Positions 57,593 to 64,000 of a DNA stretch of 64,000 nt are shown here, one piece after another. Location: positions 124,001 to 188,000 of the forward strand of contig NZ_FNAE01000001.1 in assembly GCF_900101755.1 (NCBI RefSeq). Reading direction: 5' to 3'. Made by a program: the position numbers and the translations under genes. The stretch's first letter is position 1. Every line of letters starts with the position of its first letter. This DNA is from Ectopseudomonas alcaliphila. Lineage in GTDB: Bacteria > Pseudomonadota > Gammaproteobacteria > Pseudomonadales > Pseudomonadaceae. The notes beneath the pieces were generated by a model. The model saw nothing but the letters and a program-made list of their open reading frames with translations, was not told the origin of the DNA and searched no databases.

Positions 57593-57749
57593 CCGCTGGC
57601 CACTGTTACGCCACCGTTCGGCGGCCATGCTTGGCTGGCCGCCACCCCTTGGTTATGATCCCCGCCCAGCGAGCCTCTGGCTCAGGTCTTGCAGACCAGC
57701 CAGGCGTCCAGCAGAGACGCCAGAAATCCAGCAGGGACAGTTCCAGCAG

Positions 57750-59138
57750 ATGAAGCCAGCAATCACCAGCCGTGCCAACGGGCTACCGACGCCGCCGTTG
57801 CGCGAATACTATTCGCGCGTACTGGCCTATATCGCCACGGCCGCCAGCATCGCCGCCGGCACCTATGTCGGGCACTTCGCCTACGACATTCTGTGGATGG
57901 TGCCCTACGCCCTGCTCTACCCTCATCTGGCGCACAACCTCAGCCGCCGCTTCAAGCGCGACCATCCGCAACAGACCGACCTCGCCCTGCTGTTCTTCGA
58001 TGCCCTGCACGCCGGCGCATCCTGCGTGCTGCTGGGTTTCTCCGCCGTACCCAGCCTGATGTTCCTGCTGACTCTCTGTTTCAGTGCCCTGGTGATCGGT
58101 GGCATGCGCTATCTGGGCCTGGGGCTGCTGGTGGCCGCCAGCGGCATGGCGCTGTGCGCCGCGCTGGTGGAAGTTCATCCCAATACCGACACGCCGACGC
58201 TGGTGGCGCTGGTCAGCATCCTCTTCGCCACCCTGTACATCTGCATCACCGCCTATTTCGTCAACCAGCAGGGCCTGCGCCTGGCCCAGGTGCGCAGCGA
58301 GATCAAGCGCGAGCAGGAAAAGGCCGCACGCCTGGCGCGCAATCTGGCCAAGTACCTGTCACCACAGGTCTGGGAATCGATCTTCACCGGCAAGAAGAGC
58401 GTGCGCCTGGAGACTCAGCGCAAGAAGCTCACGGTGTTCTTCTCCGATATCAAGGGCTTCACCGAACTGTCAGAAGAGCTGGAAGCCGAAGCGCTGACCG
58501 ACCTGCTCAACACCTACCTCAACGAAATGTCGAAGATCACCCTGAAATACGGCGGCACCATCGACAAGTTCATCGGCGACTGCGTCATGGTGTTCTTCGG
58601 CGACCCGAGCAGCAACGGCGCCAAGAAGGATGCGGTAGCGGCGGTTTCCATGGCCATCGCCATGCGCAAGCACATGAAGGTGTTGCGCCAGCAGTGGCGC
58701 GCCCAGGGCATCACCAAGCCGCTGGAAATCCGCATGGGCCTCAATACCGGCTACTGCACGGTGGGCAACTTCGGCGCCGACACGCGCATGGACTACACCA
58801 TCATCGGCCGCGACGTGAACCTTGCCAGCCGCCTGGAAAGCGCTGCCGAATCCGGCGAAATCCTGATCTCCCACGAGACCTATTCGCTGGTCAAGGACGT
58901 GATCATGTGCCGCGACAAGGGCCAGATCGCCGTCAAGGGCTTCACCCGCCCGGTGCAGATCTACCAGGTGGTGGACTTCCGCCGCGACCTGGGTGCCACG
59001 TCCAGCTACGTCGAGCATGAGCTGCCGGGCTTCTCCATGTACCTGGACACCAACGGCATCCAGAACTTCGACAAGGAGCGGGTGATCCAGGCGCTCAACC
59101 AGGCCGCCGAAAAGCTGCGTGACAAGGTCATTCTCTGA
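57750..59138 (+). CDS. cyaB: Class III adenylate cyclase CyaB (MASE2 membrane sensor)
   Basis: A 462-residue enzyme that makes cyclic AMP from ATP. The N-terminal 180 residues are the MASE2 membrane sensor (six helices; YYSRVLAYIATAASIAAGTY, and LYICITAYFV). The catalytic domain spans about 235-420: metal Asp in FFSDIKGFTEL and GDCVMVFFGDP, and GRDVNLASRLESAAESGEI at the dimer interface. In P. aeruginosa CyaB (PA3217) is the main cyclase for Vfr-dependent virulence. Start ATG 57750 matches homologues. Confidence 0.93.
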   Translation: MKPAITSRANGLPTPPLREYYSRVLAYIATAASIAAGTYVGHFAYDILWMVPYALLYPHLAHNLSRRFKRDHPQQTDLALLFFDALHAGASCVLLGFSAVPSLMFLLTLCFSALVIGGMRYLGLGLLVAASGMALCAALVEVHPNTDTPTLVALVSILFATLYICITAYFVNQQGLRLAQVRSEIKREQEKAARLARNLAKYLSPQVWESIFTGKKSVRLETQRKKLTVFFSDIKGFTELSEELEAEALTDLLNTYLNEMSKITLKYGGTIDKFIGDCVMVFFGDPSSNGAKKDAVAAVSMAIAMRKHMKVLRQQWRAQGITKPLEIRMGLNTGYCTVGNFGADTRMDYTIIGRDVNLASRLESAAESGEILISHETYSLVKDVIMCRDKGQIAVKGFTRPVQIYQVVDFRRDLGATSSYVEHELPGFSMYLDTNGIQNFDKERVIQALNQAAEKLRDKVIL

Positions 59139-59154
59139 CCCTGCCCCCGGCGGA

Positions 59155-59225
59155 TCGCGGCTGAAGCCGCTCCTACATGAGTTAGGTCGGCGCTTGCATT
59201 AACGTAGGAGCGGCTTCAGCCGCGA
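59155..59225. repeat. Perfect 22-base inverted repeat pair (REP/BIME) between cyaB and agt
   Basis: TCGCGGCTGAAGCCGCTCCT plus AC at the left is exactly the reverse complement of the right end, 27 bases apart. Each arm has its own hairpin (GCGGCT/AGCCGC). AAAAAA follows on the plus strand, so read on the minus strand the T-run precedes the arm. It lies between converging genes and can stop or protect both messages. Confidence 0.85.
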
Positions 59226-59234
59226 AAAAACGGC

Positions 59235-60275
59235 CTACAACGCAGTATCCGGCAACGCCTCATCCAGCAACGCCGGCTCACCATCGATCAGCGGCTGCAA
59301 CGCCAGAAACTCCAGCGCCGAAGCGCGCCAGGACTGCGCTGCCGCCAGTTCCGCGCAACGCCCCCGGTCCAGCTCCAGCGCAGCCAGACAAGCAGCGCGC
59401 AGATCCTCGGCCATCACGCCACTGATTCCCTGTTGCAGCACATCCAGCGGCCCGGCCACGGGAAACGCAGCCACCGGCGTGCCGCAAGCCAGCGCTTCCA
59501 GCATCACCAGGCCATAGGTATCGGTACGCGAGGGGAAGACCAGCACCGACGCATCCTGGTAGGCCTCGGCCAGCGCCTGGCCATGGCGATAACCGACGAA
59601 GCGCACCTGCGGATACTGCGCTTGCAACGCCTCACGCTGCGGGCCGTCGCCGACCACACGCTTCTCACCCGGTAGATCCAGATCGAGAAAGGCCTGCAGG
59701 TTCTTTTCCGGGGCGATGCGTCCGACGTAGAGAAACACCGGCCGCACCGGGCGTGAACGCGCCTCGTCCGGCCGAAACAGCCGGGTATCCACGCCCTTGC
59801 GCCACAGTTTCAGCCTTCGCAGATCCCAGCTGACGAACTCCTCACGCAGTCGCTCGGTCGTCACCAGCACAGCCTGACTCGGGCGATGGAAGGCGCGCAG
59901 AAAGGCATAACCGAAGCGCGGTGCAATCCAGGGCCAGCGCGTGCTGACGTACTCCGGGAAGCGCGTATGGATCGCCGTGGAGAACGCCAGCCCACGCTTG
60001 ACCAGCCAACGTCTCGCCGCCCAGCCCAAAGGCCCCTCGGTCGCGAGATGCACACAGTCCGGACGAAAGGCGCGAATCGCCGCGCCGACGCGCCACAGAT
60101 CCCACACCAGCGGAATCTCAGGGTAGGTCGGACAGGGCATAGCGCGGAAATCGGCTGGCGACAGCAGCTTGACCTGATGACCCAGCCCGCGCAGCTCAGC
60201 AACCAACGCTGCCAGGCTGGTGACCACGCCATTGACCTGAGGCGCCCAGGCGTCCGAGACGATCAGTATCCTCAT
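59235..60275 (-). CDS. agt: Glycosyltransferase Agt of phosphate-stress lipid remodelling (GT4)
   Basis: A 346-residue GT-B enzyme starting at ATG 60275 (MRILIVSDAWAPQVNGVVTS) in a four-base overlap with plcP. GRIAPEKNLQAFL is the donor-binding start of the C-terminal half and FPSRTDTYGLVMLEALACGTPVAAFP the GT4 E-x7-E motif. In P. aeruginosa and alphaproteobacteria, Agt next to plcP glycosylates the diacylglycerol released by PlcP, making glycolipids that replace phospholipids when phosphate is low. The pairing and the Pho box upstream support this. Confidence 0.85.
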   Translation of the reverse strand: MRILIVSDAWAPQVNGVVTSLAALVAELRGLGHQVKLLSPADFRAMPCPTYPEIPLVWDLWRVGAAIRAFRPDCVHLATEGPLGWAARRWLVKRGLAFSTAIHTRFPEYVSTRWPWIAPRFGYAFLRAFHRPSQAVLVTTERLREEFVSWDLRRLKLWRKGVDTRLFRPDEARSRPVRPVFLYVGRIAPEKNLQAFLDLDLPGEKRVVGDGPQREALQAQYPQVRFVGYRHGQALAEAYQDASVLVFPSRTDTYGLVMLEALACGTPVAAFPVAGPLDVLQQGISGVMAEDLRAACLAALELDRGRCAELAAAQSWRASALEFLALQPLIDGEPALLDEALPDTAL

Positions 60276-61084
60276 GCGCCGGTCTCGAGGGCGACGGCTG
60301 GCTCCTCGCTGGCCAGTTGCGCCTCGGCCAGGCGATAGAGTTCGATCTGCCCGTCCCAGTGCTCGATCAGCGCCGTGCAGGACTCCACCCAGTCGCCGCA
60401 GTTCATGTATTCCACGCCACTTACCTGGCGAATCTCGGCATGGTGAATATGGCCGCAGACCACGCCCTGCAGGCCGCGCTTGACGCACTCGTGAGCGATG
60501 GCCTCCTCGAAATCGCTGATGAAGTTCACCGCCGTCTTGACCTTGTGCTTGAGGTAGGCCGACAACGACCAGTACCCGTATCCCCAACGACTGCGCCAGT
60601 GATTGAGCCAGCGATTGAGGGTCAGGGTGAACTCGTAGGCGGAGTCGCCGAGAAACGCCAGCCAGCGATGGTAACGGGTGATCACGTCGAACTGATCGCC
60701 GTGGATCACCAGCAACTGGCGGCCATCGGCCGTGACGTGCACCGCCTCGTCGACCAGTTGGATGTTGCCCAGCAGCAGACTGGAATAGCGGCGCAGGAAT
60801 TCGTCATGGTTGCCGGTGACGTAGATCACCTCGGTACCGCGCTTGCTCATGGTCAGCAGGCGGCGGATCACGTTGGTGTGCGCCTGCGGCCAGTAGATGC
60901 CGCCGCGCAGTTTCCAGCCGTCGATGATGTCGCCCACCAGATAGATGCGGTCGGCGTGATAGCGCTTGAGAAAGGCTGCCAGGTGTTCGGCCTGGCAGTC
61001 GCGTGTGCCGAGGTGCACGTCTGAGATCCACAGGGTACGGACACGTTGCTTGCGGCTGGGCTTGGCGAGCTGGGCGCTGGTCAT
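60272..61084 (-). CDS. plcP: PhoB-controlled phospholipase C PlcP (LpxH-like metallophosphoesterase)
   Basis: A 270-residue calcineurin-like phosphoesterase, usually annotated as UDP-2,3-diacylglucosamine diphosphatase. The metal motifs are SDVHLGT, GDIIDGW, GNHDEFL, HGDQFD and GHIHHAE. The wording YLVGDIIDGW, CGDWVESCTA is that of PlcP (Sinorhizobium SMc00171 type), which cleaves phospholipids under phosphate starvation. The start ATG 61084 has GGAGG seven bases upstream; the ORF extends further but overlaps the Pho box. It overlaps agt. Confidence 0.87.
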   Translation of the reverse strand: MTSAQLAKPSRKQRVRTLWISDVHLGTRDCQAEHLAAFLKRYHADRIYLVGDIIDGWKLRGGIYWPQAHTNVIRRLLTMSKRGTEVIYVTGNHDEFLRRYSSLLLGNIQLVDEAVHVTADGRQLLVIHGDQFDVITRYHRWLAFLGDSAYEFTLTLNRWLNHWRSRWGYGYWSLSAYLKHKVKTAVNFISDFEEAIAHECVKRGLQGVVCGHIHHAEIRQVSGVEYMNCGDWVESCTALIEHWDGQIELYRLAEAQLASEEPAVALETGA

Positions 61085-61126
61085 GGGCGGCCTCCGGCTG
61101 GGTTTAGACGAGCTTGAGGCGTCGCG

Positions 61127-61144
61127 GTGAAAGGCTTGTGACAG
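61127..61144 (-). promoter_or_regulatory. Pho box upstream of plcP
   Basis: On the minus strand CTGTCAC-AAGC-CTTTCAC is an 11-base direct repeat matching the PhoB box (CTGTCAT-N4-CTGTCAT) at five or six of seven positions in each half. It ends 43 bases before the plcP start. It also lies 75 bases before the divergent araC-type gene, which could be co-regulated. Confidence 0.75.
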
Positions 61145-61218
61145 GAAAAAGACCGTTCCATGACGCAGCATCGCCTCAGCTCAGGCGTTACACTCCGGCG
61201 GTTACCGAGGAAACCGCC

Positions 61219-61965
61219 ATGCTCCCGATCCTGTCCCTGCGTCATTACAGCCACGAAGTGCTCAGCCATAGCCACGACCATGCGCAGCTGGTGTTCGGCC
61301 TGGCTGGCGAGCTACAATTCGAAGTGGACGGCCAGGGCAGCCAGGTGCTGCGCCACCACCTGGCAGTGGTGCCGGCCGCAGCACGCCATACCTGTGGCAG
61401 CCCACGCGGCAGCCAGTGCCTGGTGCTGGACCTGCCGGCCAACGACTGGCTGGAACGCCAGCTCGGCCAACACGCGAGCGACATCCAGCGCCTGCTGGAC
61501 AAACCCAACGCCCTGCAACTCGATCCGTCCCAGGGCCAGTTGCTCAACTGGCTGGCCTGCAGCCCGATCAACGATCCGATCATCGCCAGCCAAGGCGCGG
61601 CGCTGCTGCTCGGCAGCCTGGCCTGCAGCCGCCAGCAAGCCGAAGCGTCCGGTTTGCCGATGGCTGCCCTGGATCGCTATATCGAGCAGCACGCGGCGCA
61701 TCCGCTGCAGGTGGCGGATCTGGCGCGCCTGGCCGGTCTGTCGGTGGCGCGCTTCCACGCCCGCTTCCTCGCCGAGACCGGGCGCACGCCCATGGAACAC
61801 ATTCGCCAACGGCGCCTGCACCTGGCCGAACACCTGCTGCGTGGCAGCGACCTGGCCGTCGGCGAAATCGCTGCCCGTGTCGGCTACAACTCGCAAAGCG
61901 CCTTTACCGCCGCCCTATCACGCCACCTGGGCATGACCCCGCGACAGCTGCGCCGCACGCGCTAG
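61219..61965 (+). CDS. AraC-family regulator with cupin domain
   Basis: A 248-residue regulator. The N-terminal cupin (HSHDHAQLVFGLAGELQFEV, about 16-100) senses a ligand, and the C-terminal HTH (LQVADLARLAGLSVARFHARF; GEIAARVGYNSQSAF) binds DNA. GAGGA precedes ATG 61219. Such cupin-AraC proteins commonly control a neighbouring EamA exporter, here encoded 550 bases downstream on the same strand. The start lies within 134 bases of the divergent plcP. Confidence 0.88.
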   Translation: MLPILSLRHYSHEVLSHSHDHAQLVFGLAGELQFEVDGQGSQVLRHHLAVVPAAARHTCGSPRGSQCLVLDLPANDWLERQLGQHASDIQRLLDKPNALQLDPSQGQLLNWLACSPINDPIIASQGAALLLGSLACSRQQAEASGLPMAALDRYIEQHAAHPLQVADLARLAGLSVARFHARFLAETGRTPMEHIRQRRLHLAEHLLRGSDLAVGEIAARVGYNSQSAFTAALSRHLGMTPRQLRRTR

Positions 61966-61996
61966 CGACCGTGTTCGCGCCCCAACCGTGAAATCG

Positions 61997-62018
61997 CCCC
62001 GGATTTCATCCGGGCTAC
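61997..62018. repeat. Palindromic repeat, type GTAGCCCGGAT, copy 4 (single arm)
   Basis: CCCCGGATTTCATCCGGGCT plus AC is the right arm of the element seen at 35810-35865, with a CCCGGAT/ATCCGGG hairpin. Confidence 0.7.
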
Positions 62019-62025
62019 AGCTGGA

Positions 62026-62094
62026 GCGCAGGGTGCGCCGTACGCAGCGCAAAACTATCGGTTGGCCCCGGTGCGCGCGGCGCACCCTACGCGC
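62026..62094. repeat. Inverted repeat GCGCAGGGTGCGCCGTACGC
   Basis: The left arm GCGCAGGGTGCGCCGTACGC is mirrored by GCGCGCGGCGCACCCTACGC at the right. The 69-base element fills the gap before csaA, directly after the CCCGGAT repeat, and may form a cruciform or mRNA hairpin. Confidence 0.7.
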
Positions 62095-62186
62095 TGCCGA
62101 GAGTCTGGCGACAAAACTCATCACTCCCGCGACAGACAGCTACCGTCTGCGCCGCCTAGACTGCGCCGCATCATCGAGGAGTACCC

Positions 62187-62522
62187 ATGCAAACCATCGA
62201 ATGGCAGGATTTCGAGAAGGTGGAGCTGCGCGTCGGCACCATTCGCAGCGCCCGTCCCAATGAAAAAGCGGTGAAGCCGGCTTTCGTGCTGGAAGTGGAT
62301 CTCGGCGAACTGGGCATCAGGACCTCCAGCGCGCAGATCACCGCGCATTACGTCTGTGACGATCTGGTCGGTCGCCAGGTGCTGTGCGTCTGCAATTTCG
62401 CCCCCAAACGCATCGCCGGGGTGCGCTCGGAAGTGCTGGTCACCGGTGTCTATGACAACGACAACCGTGTCGTCCTGGCCGGTTTCGACAGGCCACTGCC
62501 CAACGGTGCGCGCCTGGCATGA
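62187..62522 (+). CDS. csaA: CsaA-like tRNA-binding domain protein
   Basis: A 111-residue protein with the EMAP-II-like OB fold of CsaA and the TrbP/MetRS C-terminus. FEKVELRVGTIRSARPNEKA is the signature; DDLVGRQVLCVCNFAPKRIAG and the final NGARLA are conserved. CsaA binds tRNA and was described as an export-related chaperone in Bacillus. Its stop overlaps the EamA start by four bases. Confidence 0.9.
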   Translation: MQTIEWQDFEKVELRVGTIRSARPNEKAVKPAFVLEVDLGELGIRTSSAQITAHYVCDDLVGRQVLCVCNFAPKRIAGVRSEVLVTGVYDNDNRVVLAGFDRPLPNGARLA

Positions 62523-63370
62523 CGGAACGTAACGCCCTGCTGGCGATTCACCTGGGTGCCCTGCTGTTCGGCCTGTCAGGCATTTTCGGCAAACTGGCGG
62601 CGACCACGCCGAACATGATTGCAGGCGGCCGCGCCTTCTTCGCCGTACTCGCCTTGAGCCTGGCTGCGGTGCTCTGGCGCAGCCGCAACGCGATTCGTCC
62701 AAGCCTGCGGCAGATGGTTCTGCTGGCACTCGGCGGCCTGCTGCTGGGCACCCACTGGGTCACCTTCTTCGAAGCGGTGAAAATCTCCGGCGTGGCCATC
62801 GCCACCCTCGGCTTCGCCAGCTTCCCGGCCTTCACCGTGTTGCTCGAAGGCCTGTTGTTTCGCGAGCGCACCCGCCCCAGCGAGTTCGCCATGGTCGGCG
62901 TGGTCTGCGTGGGGCTGATCCTGGTTACGCCGCAGTTCAGCCTCAACAGTGAAGCCACAGTCGGATTGCTGTGGGCGGTGCTGTCGGGCTTTCTGTTCGC
63001 CCTGCTGTCGCTGCTCAATCGTGCCAGTACGCGCGGCCTCGACCCGGTAAAGGCCGCGCTGTACCAGAACATCACCGTCCTGTTGTGCTTCCTGCCGCTG
63101 GCCTGGCCGCTGCTGCCCAGCGTGCGCGCGGTGGACTGGTTGTGGCTGGCCATGCTCGGGATTTTCTGCACGGGCCTGGCGCACAGCCTGTTCGTCGCCA
63201 GCCTGCGTGTGCTCAAGGCACGCACCACGGCAGTGATCTTCGCCCTGGAACCGGTCTACGGGATTCTGTTCGCCTGGTGGCTGTTCAGCGAGCAGCCGAC
63301 ACTGCGCATGCTGGCCGGTGGCGTGCTGATCGTCAGCGCCATCTTCGTTTCGGCGCGGATGGCGCGCTGA
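62519..63370 (+). CDS. EamA/DMT-superfamily transporter
   Basis: A 283-residue inner-membrane protein of ten helices in two EamA repeats (for example LLAIHLGALLFGLSGIFGKL and LLWAVLSGFLFALLSLLNRA). These transporters mostly export amino acids, purines or metabolites; the substrate is not clear. ATG overlaps the csaA stop (ATGA). With the cupin-AraC regulator upstream it makes a likely regulated export unit. Confidence 0.9.
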   Translation: MTERNALLAIHLGALLFGLSGIFGKLAATTPNMIAGGRAFFAVLALSLAAVLWRSRNAIRPSLRQMVLLALGGLLLGTHWVTFFEAVKISGVAIATLGFASFPAFTVLLEGLLFRERTRPSEFAMVGVVCVGLILVTPQFSLNSEATVGLLWAVLSGFLFALLSLLNRASTRGLDPVKAALYQNITVLLCFLPLAWPLLPSVRAVDWLWLAMLGIFCTGLAHSLFVASLRVLKARTTAVIFALEPVYGILFAWWLFSEQPTLRMLAGGVLIVSAIFVSARMAR

Positions 63371-63387
63371 AACGAAGACGTCGCCCA

Positions 63388-63573
63388 AGAGCCTGTTTAG
63401 GATCTCGCGAGCTAGAGCGATACAACACCGATGGCGGCCCCGAAAAAATAAGCGAGGAACGGTCGGAGTCGCGGGCGACTGTACTTTTGTACATGAGCAT
63501 TTCGACCGAGCTGGCGCTCCAGCTTGTTTTTAACGCAGTAACGCCGACGCGCAGCAGATCATAAATAGGCTCT
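63388..63573. mobile_element. MITE-like element B (186 bp)
   Basis: The terminal repeats AGAGCCTGTTTAGGATCT and the complement of AGATCATAAATAGGCTCT match at 16 of 18 positions. The interior ACACCGATGGCGGCCCCG, ACATGAGCATTTCGA and TTGTTTTTAACGCAGTA sequence shares its order and wording with element A at 47734, but the ends are different. No gene inside. Confidence 0.7.
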
Positions 63574-63853
63574 AGCGGTCGTTGTGGCCCAGGTCGCGGG
63601 TTGGATCGATCAGATCGCGCACCCGCTGCTTGAGCACCTTGGCCTCGGGGAAACCACCATCGGCCTTGCGCTCCCAGATCTGCCGGCCATCGCAGAGGAT
63701 GCGGAACACACCGCCAGTGCCCGGCTCCAGGCTGACCCGCCCCAGCTCGTCGGCAAAGGTGCTGAGCAGTTCCTGAGCCAGCCACGCGGCGCGCAGCAGC
63801 CACTGACACTGGGTGCAATAGGTGATGACGATTTCAGGCTTCTGATCGGACAT
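63572..63853 (-). CDS. SelW/Rdx-family selenoprotein-like protein (Cys form)
   Basis: A 93-residue thioredoxin-like protein. The redox motif CTQC (C13, C16) sits in the first strand-helix turn, as in SelT/SelW/SelH/Rdx12, with Cys in place of selenocysteine. The family's second half GGFPEAKVLKQRVRDLI is clear. Role unknown, perhaps thiol redox control. Ends next to MITE B, so the last codons and the repeat meet. Confidence 0.88.
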   Translation of the reverse strand: MSDQKPEIVITYCTQCQWLLRAAWLAQELLSTFADELGRVSLEPGTGGVFRILCDGRQIWERKADGGFPEAKVLKQRVRDLIDPTRDLGHNDR

Positions 63854-63924
63854 GGCAGCGGCTCTACTGTGGGGCTTGATGCCTATAATAACGGCCTTTG
63901 TCTCTGCTCCTGCCGGAATCCACC

Positions 63925-64000
63925 ATGCGCCGCCTGCTCTTGTCGCTGCTCTGCCTGTTCGCCCTGTCCAGCCTTCCGGCCATCGCCGCCGAGCGAGTCG
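63925..64000 (+). CDS. Truncated secreted-protein gene at the window edge
   Basis: ATG at 63925 begins a signal peptide (MRRLLLSLLCLFALSSLPAI then AAERV) with the cleavage site near Ala-Ala-Glu, and the frame remains open to the end of the window. The mature part is not visible, so no identity can be given. Confidence 0.6.
   Translation, partial: MRRLLLSLLCLFALSSLPAIAAERV

Overview
The window is one continuous piece of a GC-rich Pseudomonas chromosome. The gene order gyrA-serC-pheA-hisC-tyrA/aroA-cmk-rpsA-ihfB followed by an O-antigen cluster is characteristic of Pseudomonas. So are the mtnA/mtaD/ubiG/mupP block, the cpxR-cpxP-cpxA block, cyaB and the plcP-agt pair further right. The proteins differ enough from the P. 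aeruginosa ones I remember to suggest another species; I cannot name it. No rRNA, tRNA, CRISPR array or intact insertion sequence was seen.

Region 1 (1-19438, minus strand) is an O-antigen/LPS locus read from wzz towards position 1. It has four parts. Wzz, Wzx and Wzy handle export and polymerisation. A pseudaminic-acid pathway holds pseC, pseF, pseG, two formyltransferases, pseI and a PIG-L deacetylase. An ammonia-dependent amidotransferase set is wbpG-hisH2-hisF2. An L-FucNAc module in the P. aeruginosa O11 order (wbjB, wbjC, wbjD, wbjE, wbjF) ends in a small PglC-type initiating transferase. The first codons of the next gene, presumably wbpM-like, sit at the edge. No pseB or pseH is present. 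WbjB forms the PseB product as an intermediate, and the tandem formyltransferases stand where pseH would be expected. Only three transferases are visible (initiator, WbjE, a GT42/MptE-like protein), which fits a trisaccharide repeat with a modified pseudaminic acid. The wzy and wzx stretches are clearly AT-richer than the flanking DNA.

Region 2 (19454-33256, minus) is housekeeping: a beta-CASP metallo-hydrolase, ihfB, rpsA, cmk, the tyrA-aroA fusion, hisC, pheA, serC and gyrA. Extragenic palindromes separate several of these genes.

Region 3 (33257-48254) carries mtnA with divergent mtaD, then ubiG-mupP-SDR and a diguanylate cyclase behind a candidate sigma-54 promoter. It continues with rluB, a DUF1289 protein, an outer-membrane barrel, scpB/DUF4261/scpA, trpS, a YciO-like protein, a PHP phosphoesterase and a YciI protein.

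Region 4 (48296-64000) holds a Cpx-like envelope-stress system with a CpxR-type direct repeat before cpxP. It also holds two tandem TrkH paralogues, an AraC regulator, and a DUF962 plus diiron HD-domain pair. Next come the adenylate cyclase CyaB and a plcP-agt lipid-remodelling operon with a clear Pho box. An AraC-CsaA-EamA group, a SelW-like protein and a truncated secreted-protein gene finish the window. Several families of palindromic repeats and two MITE-like elements with related cores but different ends are scattered between genes.
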